A DNA stretch of 64,000 bases from Symbiodinium natans (taxonomy: Eukaryota > Sar > Dinophyceae > Suessiales > Symbiodiniaceae): assembly GCA_905221605.1 (NCBI GenBank), contig CAJNDS010002313.1, positions 45,001 through 109,000 on the forward strand, given 5' to 3'. The first letter of the stretch is position 1, and each line of letters opens with the position of its first letter. A program made the translations under genes and the position numbers. Below, in pieces: positions 11,316 through 21,305 of this stretch. The notes under the pieces were generated by a model, which worked only from the letters and a program-made list of their open reading frames with translations, searched no databases and was not told the DNA's origin.

Positions 11316-11740
11316 GTGTAATTTGGGGTGTAGTAGCAAGCCGGCCTTGCCGCCCCTAACTTAGCCCTGCCTGAAGCCGCACGAGATACCGGTGCTGATA
11401 GGAGCCCCAACGGAAAACCAGACGCCTACCACAAAAACGCGCCAACTTCCTGCCCACTTCTGCTCTGCCCGACCTCGGCGATTGCTGCATCGGCACTGCC
11501 GATGCTACCTCATTGCGCTGCAAATTGCGGCTGCAAAGGTCTGGGCAGCCTGCTTGCAAGCCAGCACCCTGCATTTATCGCTGCCTTCCAACCTTTACAA
11601 CAGAGGACATATACGCATCCGTACGAAACAGAAGCCGAAATGGCCCCAAGAAGCCCCCAACATGTTCCGACATCTTAAAGCCAGCAGGCTCCTCGCGCAT
11701 TCGCATGTCACAAGGCAGCACACAGCACAGCACAACACAC

Positions 11741-11858
11741 CTTGGGATGTTCCCCTTCTACTAACGGTCCTTTACGGGGATCTATAATAGGGGGGGGGGG
11801 GGGGGGTTACCATAATGATGACTATTAAGGACTGCTAGTACAAGGGGGAACATCCCAA
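11741..11858. mobile_element. MITE family 2 copy b
   Basis: About 118 bp beginning CTTGGGATGTTCCCCTT and ending AAGGGGGAACATCCCAA, with an inner AAGGACTGCTAGTAC block. A run of 18 or so Gs sits in the middle. The flanks carry ACACAC on both sides, a likely 6-bp target duplication in a CA-rich site. Confidence 0.75.
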
Positions 11859-12611
11859 ACACACACCACCAGGGGCCCTCCGAAAAAGAGAGCCTGGAAC
11901 CCCTCGCACTCCTGGGTTCCCAGGCCGGGTAGTGTGCGCCTCGGGCTTGGATGCCTGGGCGTGGAGGAGGCAGCCCATATGTATATATAATTTTGAATAC
12001 TGAGAATATTCACATATAGTTTTGAGGAAAGTGATGGTCCATAGCAATATTAAGTTCGTAGTTTTTTTGTGACCCTGACGCCCTTTTCGCCCAAGGCCCT
12101 TCGGCACTCCTACCGTCGGATTTTGGCGAATCTCTGGATGCTGCCGCAGGATGGGCCCCAGAGCCGCTACACTGCCATACAGCCCTGAGGGCCACACCCG
12201 GTGCCGCAGCCACCTGCCATGGGAGCCACATAAGTACTGGCCAACCTTTGGGGGAACTTCAGGGCCCCCCCAGAAGGTTCCAAGCCCGCCTCACCGCGTC
12301 TCACGAAGCCTGCGTGCAGACAGACGTGTAACTTAGTAACTGCACAAGCTCCTCGCCATGCATCCTAAACCCTATATAAACCCTCAACCAGAAACAGTAA
12401 ACCCTAAGCCCTAAGACTTGTACTGTACACTTTCCGTGACAGCTGGTCAATGATGCATGCGTTGAAAGTGACGTGAGTGTGCCTTTGTGCTCCTCAAGCT
12501 TGCGGATGGCACGCTAGAGCATAAACAATTTGCGGTATATAGGCCATATATAGATAGTTGATAGTATCTATAATATATATGTATATATATATATATATAT
12601 ACAGATACTAT
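11859..12611. other. Spacer; no gene supported
   Basis: This spacer includes a TA-rich microsatellite at about 12570-12605 and two short runs of CCTATATAAACC/CCCTAAG near 12366-12412. No supported gene. Confidence 0.4.
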
Positions 12612-12760
12612 CTACTTTCCTGTCTGTCTACGATATTTTTTAAAGGGGGTGACACTGGGCTCCTGAATAGTCACACAAACTGTCAGTTCGAGGTCTGTAA
12701 AGTGCTCAAGAGCCTCGCACATGCTAATGTCCACCCGTGGGGTTTTCATGAGGTAGGTAG
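12612..12760 (-). CDS. Candidate terminal exon, unknown protein
   Basis: Downstream of a pyrimidine-rich acceptor (GCCTCTAG) the frame reads TYLMKTPRVDISMCEALEHF, then FTDLELTVCVTIQEPSV, and ends at a TAG at 12612 after a basic tail. The composition is protein-like and quite unlike the flanks. No domain is recognised and no upstream exon was located. Confidence 0.35.
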
Positions 12761-13585
12761 CTAGAGGCGGGGGCGTTGAGTTGCACCAAGAGTTTGTCGG
12801 ACTGGCTTCATGTTCAGATGGGTTTCGGCATGCCTGCTGTGCTGCCCACAGACGGTGCGCGCGCAAGCTGAACGTACCTGCCCCGAAAAAAACGCGATGC
12901 CTGGCCTAGACCGCCATCCAATTATTGCGCATGGTGATGCCCAGGCAATGCCTGTCCCGAAGGTTCATGGTTGACTTCTGGCAATCCCTGAGCCCGGAGA
13001 AGCCGAAGCCTCCCCCCCCCTCCTGCCCTCAGAGGGCACTGAGTCGTCGTGGTGCCCTTGGCGGGAAGAGACCGCCTGAAGCAGAACAGGTCAAAAGGAG
13101 AGCCTTCTGGCCTGAGATGGAGGCTTCACCTCATCGTGTAGCGCGGAAGCTTTAAATTTACTTTTTCATTCGCACACCATCAATCTTTGCTTTTCTCTCT
13201 CGCGCTTCCTATCCTTACCACGCATTTGAACCCACAGCTGTGATACAGTACTCTCTCGAGGTCATCATGACGGGTGTCATATCAAAGGCTCTATGTTCTC
13301 ACGACCTCACACGTGGACACTTCCTCCGCAAGCTAGATCACCGAGGCCCCCACTACGACAAACCCACACCGCAACTTCAGAACACATGAAATTTGCACTC
13401 TCAGTTGCAGCAACGTGCGATCCGAATGCGACATACCACCTGCGCCCTGTAAGGATTCTATGATCTTACCAGAGCCGATGCACAAAGGCAGCACCGGACT
13501 GCTAAGCCCCCAGCCCAATGCTCTCTATCCCTTTAACTAACCTCCAGACTTTGAGAGCACTTTCCGGCTGCGAGCCATGCAAGGC

Positions 13586-13695
13586 CCCTAAACCCTAAAC
13601 CCTAAACCCTAAACCCTAAACCCTAAACCCTAAACCCTAAACCCTAAACCCTATAAACCCTAAACCCTTCAAACCCTAAACCCTAAACCCTAAAC
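13586..13695 (-). repeat. CCCTAAA array at the start of a minus-strand intron
   Basis: About 15 heptamers with one CCCTATAAA and one CCCTTCAAA variant. On the minus strand it directly follows the exon at 13696-13787, and the first GTTTAG of the array can act as the donor. Confidence 0.8.
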
Positions 13696-13787
13696 CCTCT
13701 CTACGATCTCCCGCCAAGCCCCCTTGAGAAACCTCATCGGCGGCTGGACTACGATGGGCGTGGAGCCAGTGGAGCTGGCAGGGGCCC
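13696..13787 (-). CDS. Candidate internal exon, unknown protein
   Basis: A TGCAG acceptor is followed by 30 codons reading APASSTGSTPIVVQPPMRF and LKGAWREIVER, ending at GTTTAG of the telomere-type array. A likely upstream exon on the same strand lies at about 13905-14003 and includes CGQAEEHVEDPLRGRVPES. No family is recognised. Confidence 0.35.
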
Positions 13788-15920
13788 CTGCAGTTCCAAG
13801 GTTCAGTTGGTTTCGGACAAGGGGGGGGGGGGTCGATGGGGTCCTTGCAGGGTTTAGGCCAAGGCTCAAAAAACCTTCGTTTTTGGGGCTTTTTTGCAAG
13901 ACCCAGAATCCATATGAAGTTGCTTTCGGGCACGCGTCCTCGCAAGGGGTCCTCGACGTGCTCCTCTGCCTGCCCACAGCCGACGCTGCAGTCTGCGCCC
14001 CATGAATGCTGCTTTCCCCTGAACCCTCAACCCTAAACCCATTAACCCATGTTTGGGCTCACCAACCTTTTCCTCCACTTGGCAAACTCAATGCCCCCAC
14101 GCTCCAGAAAACTATAATGCCCTCACCAGGCATCACCAGGCTACAGCATCATGGACCCTTGCGAGGACCCTATGCTGTACAGAAAGGCTCCGTGGTACAA
14201 CAGAGTCGGACCTTCTCTCCTGCGCGCAGGGGTTGCACCTCAGTCGGGCAGTGCTGAATCCCGGAAGCATCCGCATCAGATCAATTCTCATGCGTGGTTT
14301 CGACTGAGCCTTGAAAACAGCGGAAATGTGGAGATGTTGAAGATCATCATAATGCTGCAGTTGCGGATTCCATGATGGTTGGCCAGAGGGCACCCTCTAA
14401 GGGCACAGACAAAACCGAATTTGGCCCGGGTTCCCCTGCGAGGGCTTAGTTTTTGGATTGGTTTAGGGTTCAGGGTTTAGGGTATAGGCTTGGGTGTAGT
14501 TTGGGTTCAAGAGTTGTGAATTCGCGGTCTCGAGGGCCCGGGCCGAGACAGAGCGCGGGGCGGCCGCAGCGCCAGCCCTGGCTCGGGGCCCTATAAACCC
14601 TAAACCCTAAACCCGCAGGAGGTCACCTCAATGGGAGAACGGGCGCCACATGCGTTTACACGGCTTAGGAGCTTCGATCTCCGGTACTCCGCAGGAGCAG
14701 CTGTTGCTCTGCTTTGGAGGCGCACAAAGAGTGTCCCCGTGCGGGGCCCTTGCGGTCACACGCCAAAACCTCCAACTTACCATGCCGCCCTGCACCGAGC
14801 CACCTCGTCCGCAGCTCCTGCGTGGCGTAGGCAGCATGCGGCGGGTCCTCGCGTCCCGAAGGGCAAAGTTCTCATCAGAGCGCGACTTTATGGGGTAGGG
14901 TTCCACTTGCTGGGCAAAACAGCTGACGCCACAGAGGCGAACCCTGAAAAAAGAGAGAAGCCTCCAACGCCAAGCTAAAACCTCAGTGCCAACTGAGCTG
15001 TGGGAGATTCCGAATTCCGACGAGGGCCTCCCCAAAAAAGAAAAGAAACGAGGAACGCAGCGAAGAGATCAAGGAACTTTGGGTCCCAACTTAGGTCCTG
15101 GACTTTGTGGGCCTGCGTGGCATGGTGGACCACCGATGGGCGCTTGACCTGCAGCTGCCATTCAAGCGTGGGGGAGATGCCTCTTTTTGCAGGTCTGCAT
15201 TCGTGAAATCTCACATTACTGCATATGCATATAATGCATTACATGTATCTACATATTCTTATGTATTTATTTATTTAGCTATTTGCATTTGCTTAGTTAG
15301 CAGTGTTTCTTTTCATATGTATGTTTGTATTCCTAAAGCTCAGTGAGCCTACGGCCAGGCACGAAACCGTAGACTGCCCGCAGCTGCAAAGTTCGGAAAT
15401 TCGAGGGTTAGGAGGCGCAGGAGTTTTTGCGACAGTGAGGGACCCGTAGAATAGACTGGCTTAAGGTTTTGGGTTTGGGATTCCCATATAACAAGGACCC
15501 CAAGAAGCTACCCCTAATTTTGGAAACCCCAGGTAGGTCAGGGCACGTGTTCTTTCGGGATGCCCCTAAACCGACCGGAAGCCCAACACACTAACGGCTA
15601 AAGCCTCTAAAATTGACAGCGAAGCTGTCACCAGACCGGCAGTTGGTGTACTTGATCAAGAAGGGCGCATCACATTCTTAATATGTTTCAGCTGGTTCGG
15701 ATTCAGCTGGCTGACATTCTGAGGTGGAACATCAACACTGGCATCACTGGTGAGAAGAACCCATGGAGGGCTACACCCACTCAGAGATTCCGCGGAAACT
15801 GGGAGATATGGGACTCATCCACAGTTCACACAGCCCGCTGCCTCGCCATGCCATGAGCCTGGCCTAGCAAGCAAAGAGGCGCGTGGAACAGGCGTGCTGG
15901 TTCTTTCGACATGCCACCTT

Positions 15921-15996
15921 CAAAACCCAAAACCCAAAACCCAAAACCCAAAACCCAAAACCCTAAACCCTAAACCCTAAACCCTAAACCCTAAAC
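15921..15996 (-). repeat. CCCAAAA array converting to CCCTAAA
   Basis: Six CCCAAAA units followed directly by about five CCCTAAA units, a visible switch of repeat variant inside one tract. Confidence 0.85.
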
Positions 15997-16153
15997 CAAA
16001 CTGTAGAACCACGTCTCCGGCATCAAGCCACTGCATCAAACCAGGAAGCAGGCCTGATGCCATCGGGCGAGCTGCCGTTGACCTGACACTCGTTGAACTC
16101 TTCTGGGGGGGGGGGGGGGGGTGCCATCTCTTGGGGTCAGGGGAACAAAACAA

Positions 16154-16246
16154 CCCTAAACCCTAAACCCTAAACCCTAAACCCTAAACCCTAAACCCTA
16201 AACCCTAAACCCCTAAACCCCTAAACCCCTAAACCCCTAAACCCTA
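16154..16246 (-). repeat. CCCTAAA array
   Basis: About 13 units; the last few are the octamer CCCCTAAA. An oppositely oriented TTTAGGG array follows about 100 bp later (16344-16395), so the two form a large inverted repeat. Confidence 0.9.
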
Positions 16247-16343
16247 AGCAGCAGGGCTTGCCTTCCGGATCTCCGGATGCTTGGCTGCCACGTGGCCCGC
16301 GTCTGGCGGCTTCTCCGCTGCGACCTCCTTGCCACGCTCTTTA

Positions 16344-16395
16344 GGGTTTAGGGTTTAGGGTTTAGGGTTTAGGGTTTAGGGTTTAGGGTTTAGGG
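16344..16395 (+). repeat. TTTAGGG array
   Basis: Seven heptamers in opposite orientation to 16154-16246. Confidence 0.9.
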
Positions 16396-16474
16396 CAGAA
16401 AAGGAGATGAGTTTGCAGATGTCCTGAAGCTTGGGGTCTTCCATCTTGCTTCGAACGGATGCGATCCACCCTAT

Positions 16475-16673
16475 TGCAGATTTACCCGCACCACATCGTG
16501 GCATGCGGCATGACCCTTTTGCTGCTGACGCCGCACCTCAAGAGGCAGTGTGGGGGATTGTTGTCTCTGCCTGAAAAGCGGGTCGAAAATCGACCCAGTC
16601 CCAAGGGGAACACGTCCAGAATTTCTAGACGTCAGAAAATGACATGGTCTGCTTGTGAGACCTCTGCTCACAT
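16475..16673 (-). other. Conserved 3' flank of light-harvesting copy 1
   Basis: Nearly the same 190-200 bp follow each of the four light-harvesting genes here (also 37247-37431, 38240-38439, 39245-39443). It contains the perfect hairpin GGGTCGA-AAA-TCGACCC (16580-16596), probably part of the 3' UTR and possibly a 3'-end signal. Confidence 0.6.
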
Positions 16674-17378
16674 TCAAGATCCGAACTGTTCGATGCCCGA
16701 CTTGCCGGTGTAGAGACCTGCGGCGATCTGGCCAATTGCAGCAAACATTGCGATTCTGCCGTTGTTGAGCTCCCGGGACCTCATCTCATCCGAGTAGTCA
16801 TCACCCACCAAAGGGAGAGGGTTCCCGAAATTTCCAGGCTCCTTGCTCTCGTCTTGCACGAAGACTGTGGCCTCCAACACGGCGATGATGGCGATGGTGA
16901 TGAGGAAGCCCGCCTGACCGGCGCCGACGGTGCAGGCGGAGACGTCCTTCGGCACGCCCTCCATGCCCGGAAGCTGCACCAAGCTCTGTGTAAGCATGCC
17001 AAGCGCACCCATCATTGCCAGGCGCCCGTGCTTAAGCTCCTTGGCCCGAAAGTCCTTGAACGTCGCCTCGTCCTTGCAAAGCCCAGCAGGATCAAAGAAG
17101 CCCAGCGGCTCCATGGCCCCGATTTGGCTCTCGGCGCTGAAGTTGCACGCCACGCTCTTGGCGCTCTTTGCGCTCTTGCGGCCCGGGCGCTTCGTGACGA
17201 AGCTCAGGCTGCTCAGGGCCACGACTCCGGAGGCCGCGGCCAGCGCCGAGGTCATGCCAAAGCGCGACTCGGAATGCGTGGACGGCACAACGGAGCCCCG
17301 GAGTGCAGACGACTGGACCTGGGAAGCCCCTGGCACCACGAAGGCCTCGGTGTTTGGCACAGCCATCAGGGAAGCCAT
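16674..17378 (-). CDS. Chlorophyll a/c-binding light-harvesting protein, copy 1 (dispersed)
   Basis: Intronless frame of 234 codons for a thylakoid antenna protein of the FCP/acpPC branch of the LHC superfamily. An N-terminal leader of about 80 residues (MASLMAVPNTEAFVVPG, then a hydrophobic SALAAASGVVALSSLSF segment and a basic stretch) fits a plastid leader. Helix 1 carries the chlorophyll-binding motif ELKHGRLAMMG, helix 2 is the GFLITIAIIAVLEATVF segment, and helix 3 carries RELNNGRIAMFAAIGQ. I start at the MASL ATG (17378) because upstream in-frame codons are not kept in the array copies. It differs from them by one extra codon (GASQV versus GAQV) and a few substitutions. It lies 20 kb from the array but shares its 3' flank. 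Confidence 0.9.
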   Translation of the reverse strand: MASLMAVPNTEAFVVPGASQVQSSALRGSVVPSTHSESRFGMTSALAAASGVVALSSLSFVTKRPGRKSAKSAKSVACNFSAESQIGAMEPLGFFDPAGLCKDEATFKDFRAKELKHGRLAMMGALGMLTQSLVQLPGMEGVPKDVSACTVGAGQAGFLITIAIIAVLEATVFVQDESKEPGNFGNPLPLVGDDYSDEMRSRELNNGRIAMFAAIGQIAAGLYTGKSGIEQFGS

Positions 17379-18581
17379 GACTTGGAGCGGAAGTCGAGGA
17401 AGCGAAGGCAAAGCCAGAGAACGATCTGAACGAGTCTTTGAGCCCATGCATGCATTTCAGAGACCCTCTGAGACTCTGAGCAACAGCAAGAGAATGTCCA
17501 CATACAGCGCGGATCTTTGCAAAGGGAGGCAGATCAGTACACCGACCTAGGCCGGATGGTAGCGAGCAAGCATGAAGAGAAAAATCTTGGAATGCTTCGG
17601 GCCCTCAAGCCCCTGGAGCCCTCCCCCCCCCCACCTCCTTTGGAGTGGCCTTCGTCGTAGCCTTGTCCGCCTCGCAGTCAACCTGGAGCGTGGCCGCATA
17701 CCTGGCCCGTCAGCTCTTGTTTTGGCTTTTTCTTTTTTTTCAAGATTTCGGCCCGGAGCCCCGAAAGGCGCTGAACATCACGCTCCCAAGGACTACGAAG
17801 AAATTTTGCCTGCGTTGTGCTTGTTGTAGGGGTGTCTGTCGGGAAATAGGACGTCGATCTGCAACATGTGTTGACCGTTGAACGATGCGGTGGAGCAAAA
17901 CGCCGACTGAACTTCCAGACAAGAACCACAAAACCCCCAGCCACGGGCACTCTGACTGGATGACGCAGTGAGAGATCTCTTGGTGAACCTGGCTCGTTCG
18001 CCGGAGAAACGCCGGCAACCAAAAGAATGGTATGTTCGACCATGGTGAAACACAAGTAGCCAGAATTGCTTCCACTTCATCGAGGCGAAAGAAGCTAGCA
18101 CCAGATGTCAGTATATGTCCACCCCTGCGCATATTACAGCGCTCGATGAATGGCCTGCATCAACCTAAAGCCACATCTGCAGCATGGCGCGTGATCTCAA
18201 GCGGACAAGATGCGTGTAGCAAACATGCACAATACCAATACAGAAGCTTCACGTGTGGCATGAGGACCCTAGCCCAAGCGCTCAGAGAGATAGAGAGAGG
18301 GAGGGAGGGGGGATACGAATTGCAAGCCTTTGATGCATATACGAGTACCAAAAAGAATGTACAGGTACTGCTTGTGTAGAAACAATGACTACTGAGGCTT
18401 TGCTCAGCCAGTATGGATCTCGTAACTCGAGTCCTCAGTCCCTCCCTCCCCTACCTGCTCCGCTAGCAACTTCTCACAGAACGAGCAGAAGAGGTCCGGC
18501 TTCACCAGCACGTTGAACCTGGATATCTGATGTTGGCTATTTTGGGCCTTGCATTCGGGGGACCAGCGGATCAGAGAGAAG
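17379..18581. other. 5' flank of light-harvesting copy 1 and spacer
   Basis: The first 75 bp resemble the leaders of the array copies; beyond that I see no supported gene. A 130-codon minus-strand frame at 17740-18132 has no recognisable features. Confidence 0.4.
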
Positions 18582-18777
18582 TCAGTCAGAAGTCAAGTAG
18601 TTGCCAGCTTCGTCCTGAGCCCTGAGCCCCAAGAAAAACGAGCCGTCCCCCAAAATGGCTGAGCGTTGTGGCTTGATCTCCTGCAGGAACTCGCTCTCCA
18701 TGCGGTTGAGCTCCCCGTTGCTAAGGACCTCTTGGGATACATCCGGAACGAGCTGACCTTCTTTTCTCAGGGATCCC
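18582..18777 (-). CDS. Candidate terminal exon, unknown protein
   Basis: After a GGGGCAG acceptor the frame runs 65 codons to a TGA at 18582. It reads EGQLVPDVSQEVLSNGELNR, then MESEFLQEIKPQRSAILGDG, and ends LGLRAQDEAGNYLTSD. The even, charged composition and natural-looking C-terminus make this one of the better exon candidates. No family is recognised. Confidence 0.5.
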
Positions 18778-20892
18778 CTGCCCCTCCCTTTGGGGCTTCT
18801 GTGCGCCTGGGCTTGCCGGGTGTCAAGTTCAGGGGATTTGTGCCAGGTCGGCCCTTGGCACCCCTAAAAAACCTTCCAAATCACGGCCCTCCGATGCTCG
18901 AAGAGAATCCCAAGGGTCTTAAGAAGACCTGGCGGGGTTACAGCGTAGCAAGACGCAAGTGCACCAACGAGCGACAGTCGGCGCCAGGCGCTTCCACATC
19001 ATCAGGCAGCCAGCCGTTCTCTTGAAGTGGAGGCTAAAGCAAGGGGGGGGTTTAGGGTTTAGGGTTTAGGGTTTGGGGTTTAGGGTTTAGGGTTTAGGGT
19101 TTAGGGGGTCCAGGGGTCCAGGGGCCAAGGCGACGAAACCGGGGCTGCTGTGCTGGGCTATTGGCCGGAAAGAGCTTCGCCAGAGAGCTGTTGCGAACCG
19201 GCTTGTCCTGCCGCTTTTGGGGCTTGGGGCTCATGAAGAACCAAACTAAATTTCAGCCGAAAAGAAGCCAAAAAGGGTGGGGGGTTAATTGGCCTCCCTG
19301 GTGGGGAGTTCGGCTTGTCAGAAGACTTTGTCCCTTTGCTTCGGCGCTTCTGGCTTGTACTTGGGGCGGGGGGGGGGGGCGGGGTGTCAAGTCGGCCCAA
19401 GGCACGCCTCGACTCGCGTGAAGTCGACCACTCCGCAAAAAGTCGACCCATAGACTGTAAACTGTAAATCCCCAAGTACACGCTTGCTTTAAAGGCGCCG
19501 GCCCGATGTGCAAAATCGGCATGCGGTGCGAAACTCTCCTTAAAGACTGCAGCGAAATAGCATGAAGCAAGTGGAAACCTTTGGAAGCTGCAAGTGCACG
19601 CCTGGTTTTGGACAGCACAACCACGATGCTCTTAGCGAAGCTTGATGACGAAGCACATGCAGAGAAAAAAAAAAACTACAGCATGCGAAGCGAACAGCGC
19701 TTGAAATGGTTTTTTGCAAGATCACGCACGCTCGGTTTTCTACAGGGAGCGCAGAATAAAAGAATTGAATCCTCAAGGCCAATACCTAGGCCCCAAACCC
19801 TAAACCCTAAACCCTCAATTTAAGCAGGGGTGTTGAACGTGGCCCTGCGCGAGGCCCGCGCGAGCTGCCGCGAGGTCCGCGCGAGGTTGGGGTCCAGGAC
19901 TGGCCCCAAGCTCGACGGCAGCAACCCCAATGTAAGATCACGCGGCAAGATGCCCCAATACACTAGCAACAAGTTGTCTAGGGAAACTCAGCCAGAGCTT
20001 TCCTGAAACTAGAAAAGCCTCTTGCCACTCAAGAACCGGATTGTCATGCTAAACTAAGTCCCGTGAGACACATGCGTCCCCAACCTCGAAATCACACGAA
20101 TTCAATAATTATCTTCAAGCTGTGGCAAGTCAATGCTTATGTACCGTCCCGAGCCTACAAACCTATAGCCTGTATGTGTAGATCCCCAAGGTCACGCTGT
20201 CGCGGGTCGACTTTTACACAATGCGGGTCGACCTAAGCCCCGTGCCCAGTAATCCTTTGGTCCCTGCGGCGTTCGTTTTTGGATTACGGTTCAGGGTTTA
20301 GGGTTTAGGGTTCAGGGTTCAGGGTTCAAGGTTTAGGGTTGAGTTTCGAGCAACGAAGAACCGCAACAGTCCTCCCACATCTTGTCAGCAAGGAGTAGCG
20401 ACCTAAGAAGCACGGACCAAGCACAGCCATCTCTGCAGGGGATGTGCGGTTGTCACAAATTCCAGAATAGAAGAACATTACAGGGGTACACTCCTAGAGG
20501 GACTACAGGGTCGCTGCAAGAAGGCAGGAACAAAGGGATGAAGGTTTCCTGTGGCCATGAAGCCATGGAATGTCAATGAGTGCAGGGCTCAGAGCTTCAA
20601 AGTATGTGACTGTAGCAGGAGAACTGTAGCAGAGCCGTCGAGGTGGCAATTCCGCATTTTTCCACATTCTTCCTCGTCATGGGCAGACCCCTCATCACCT
20701 GAAACCTGTAGCCTTGTGCCGGCTTGCTGGCGAGCCGCGTGAGGAACAGTGGACGCCAAGTGCAGGCGTGGAGGGTAATCCTGGAGCTCTCTTTGAACCT
20801 GCCAAGGTGTTTGAGGGGTTTACGGTCTCAGGGCCTGGGGGGCCTTGGGGGGGGGGGGGGGAACCTTCCTTTTTCAGAGTTGCCTGCTCAAG
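18778..20892. other. Spacer; no gene supported
   Basis: TTTAGGG tracts lie at 19048-19107 and 20293-20342 (with TTCAGGG variants). Nothing else is supported. Confidence 0.4.
19048..19107 (+). repeat. TTTAGGG tract
   Basis: About eight units with one TTTGGGG variant. Confidence 0.9.
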
Positions 20893-20968
20893 TAAATCAC
20901 GCTCACGATGAAGGCGGAGACGCTGAAGATGCCCTGCATCGACTCAGGGCTTCTCTGGGCGCCACGAG
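20893..20968 (+). CDS. Candidate exon of the 21-kb plus-strand gene
   Basis: Between a CTCAAG acceptor and a GTCTAG donor the frame reads NHAHDEGGDAEDALHRLRAS followed by LGATR, an acidic, helix-prone peptide. The phase does not join directly to the exon at 21064-21180, so a small exon between them or another boundary is needed. Confidence 0.3.
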
Positions 20969-21063
20969 GTCTAGGCCTTTAGGCCTTCCGGCTTGTCGTT
21001 TACGGTGGGATTCTGAGGTGGGCCTCCAAGAAAGAAACCCTGCAAAACTTGGCACCTTCTCAG

Positions 21064-21180
21064 ATGCTCGAAGACATTCCTAAAGACATCGCAAGCCCTG
21101 ACAGCTCCGACTGCCTGGTGGAGGATGCTCAGGATGAAGGAGCAAACGTGCAACGCCGAACAGTCGTGGACCTCAGTCTG
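21064..21180 (+). CDS. Candidate internal exon, unknown protein
   Basis: A clean CCTTCTCAG acceptor and a GTGAGC donor bound 39 in-phase codons that include MLEDIPKDIASPDSSDCLVE and DAQDEGANVQRRTVVDLSL. The intron that follows consists mainly of a sense-strand TTTAGGG array. Further coding-looking stretches on the same strand lie at about 21625-21690 (VEFQLQLASALEARDFTTL) and 21733-21845 (ALEQARQLKLGQEPKRANLQ). No family is recognised; the later parts look coiled-coil-like. Confidence 0.45.
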
Positions 21181-21194
21181 GTGAGCAGCCTAGG

Positions 21195-21305
21195 GGGGTT
21201 TAGGGTTTAGGGTTTAGGGTTTAGGGTTTAGGGTTTAGGGTTTAGGGTTTAGGGTTTAGGGTTTAGGGTTTAGGGTTTAGGGGTTAGGGGTTTAGGGTTT
21301 AGGGC
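21195..21305 (+). repeat. TTTAGGG array inside a candidate intron
   Basis: About 15 heptamers starting 15 bases after the GTGAGC donor at 21181. TTTAGGG is on the coding strand. Confidence 0.9.

Larger units (their letters stand above)
13788..16473. other. Spacer with several telomere-type tracts; no gene supported
   Basis: Tracts lie at about 14458-14485, 14592-14614, 15921-15996 (CCCAAAA passing into CCCTAAA), 16154-16246 and 16344-16395. A partial family-1 MITE lies at about 15476-15531, and a 16-G run near 16106. Open frames on both strands at 14630-15035 give no recognisable protein. Confidence 0.45.

Noticed and set aside
16854-17550. Plus-strand frames of about 190-206 codons across the light-harvesting genes
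   Set aside because: They are antisense shadows of the conserved genes on the minus strand.
18648-18668. AGCCATTTTGG on the minus strand as a spliced-leader relic
   Set aside because: Only 11 bases match and they lie inside the coding part of the exon at 18582-18777.
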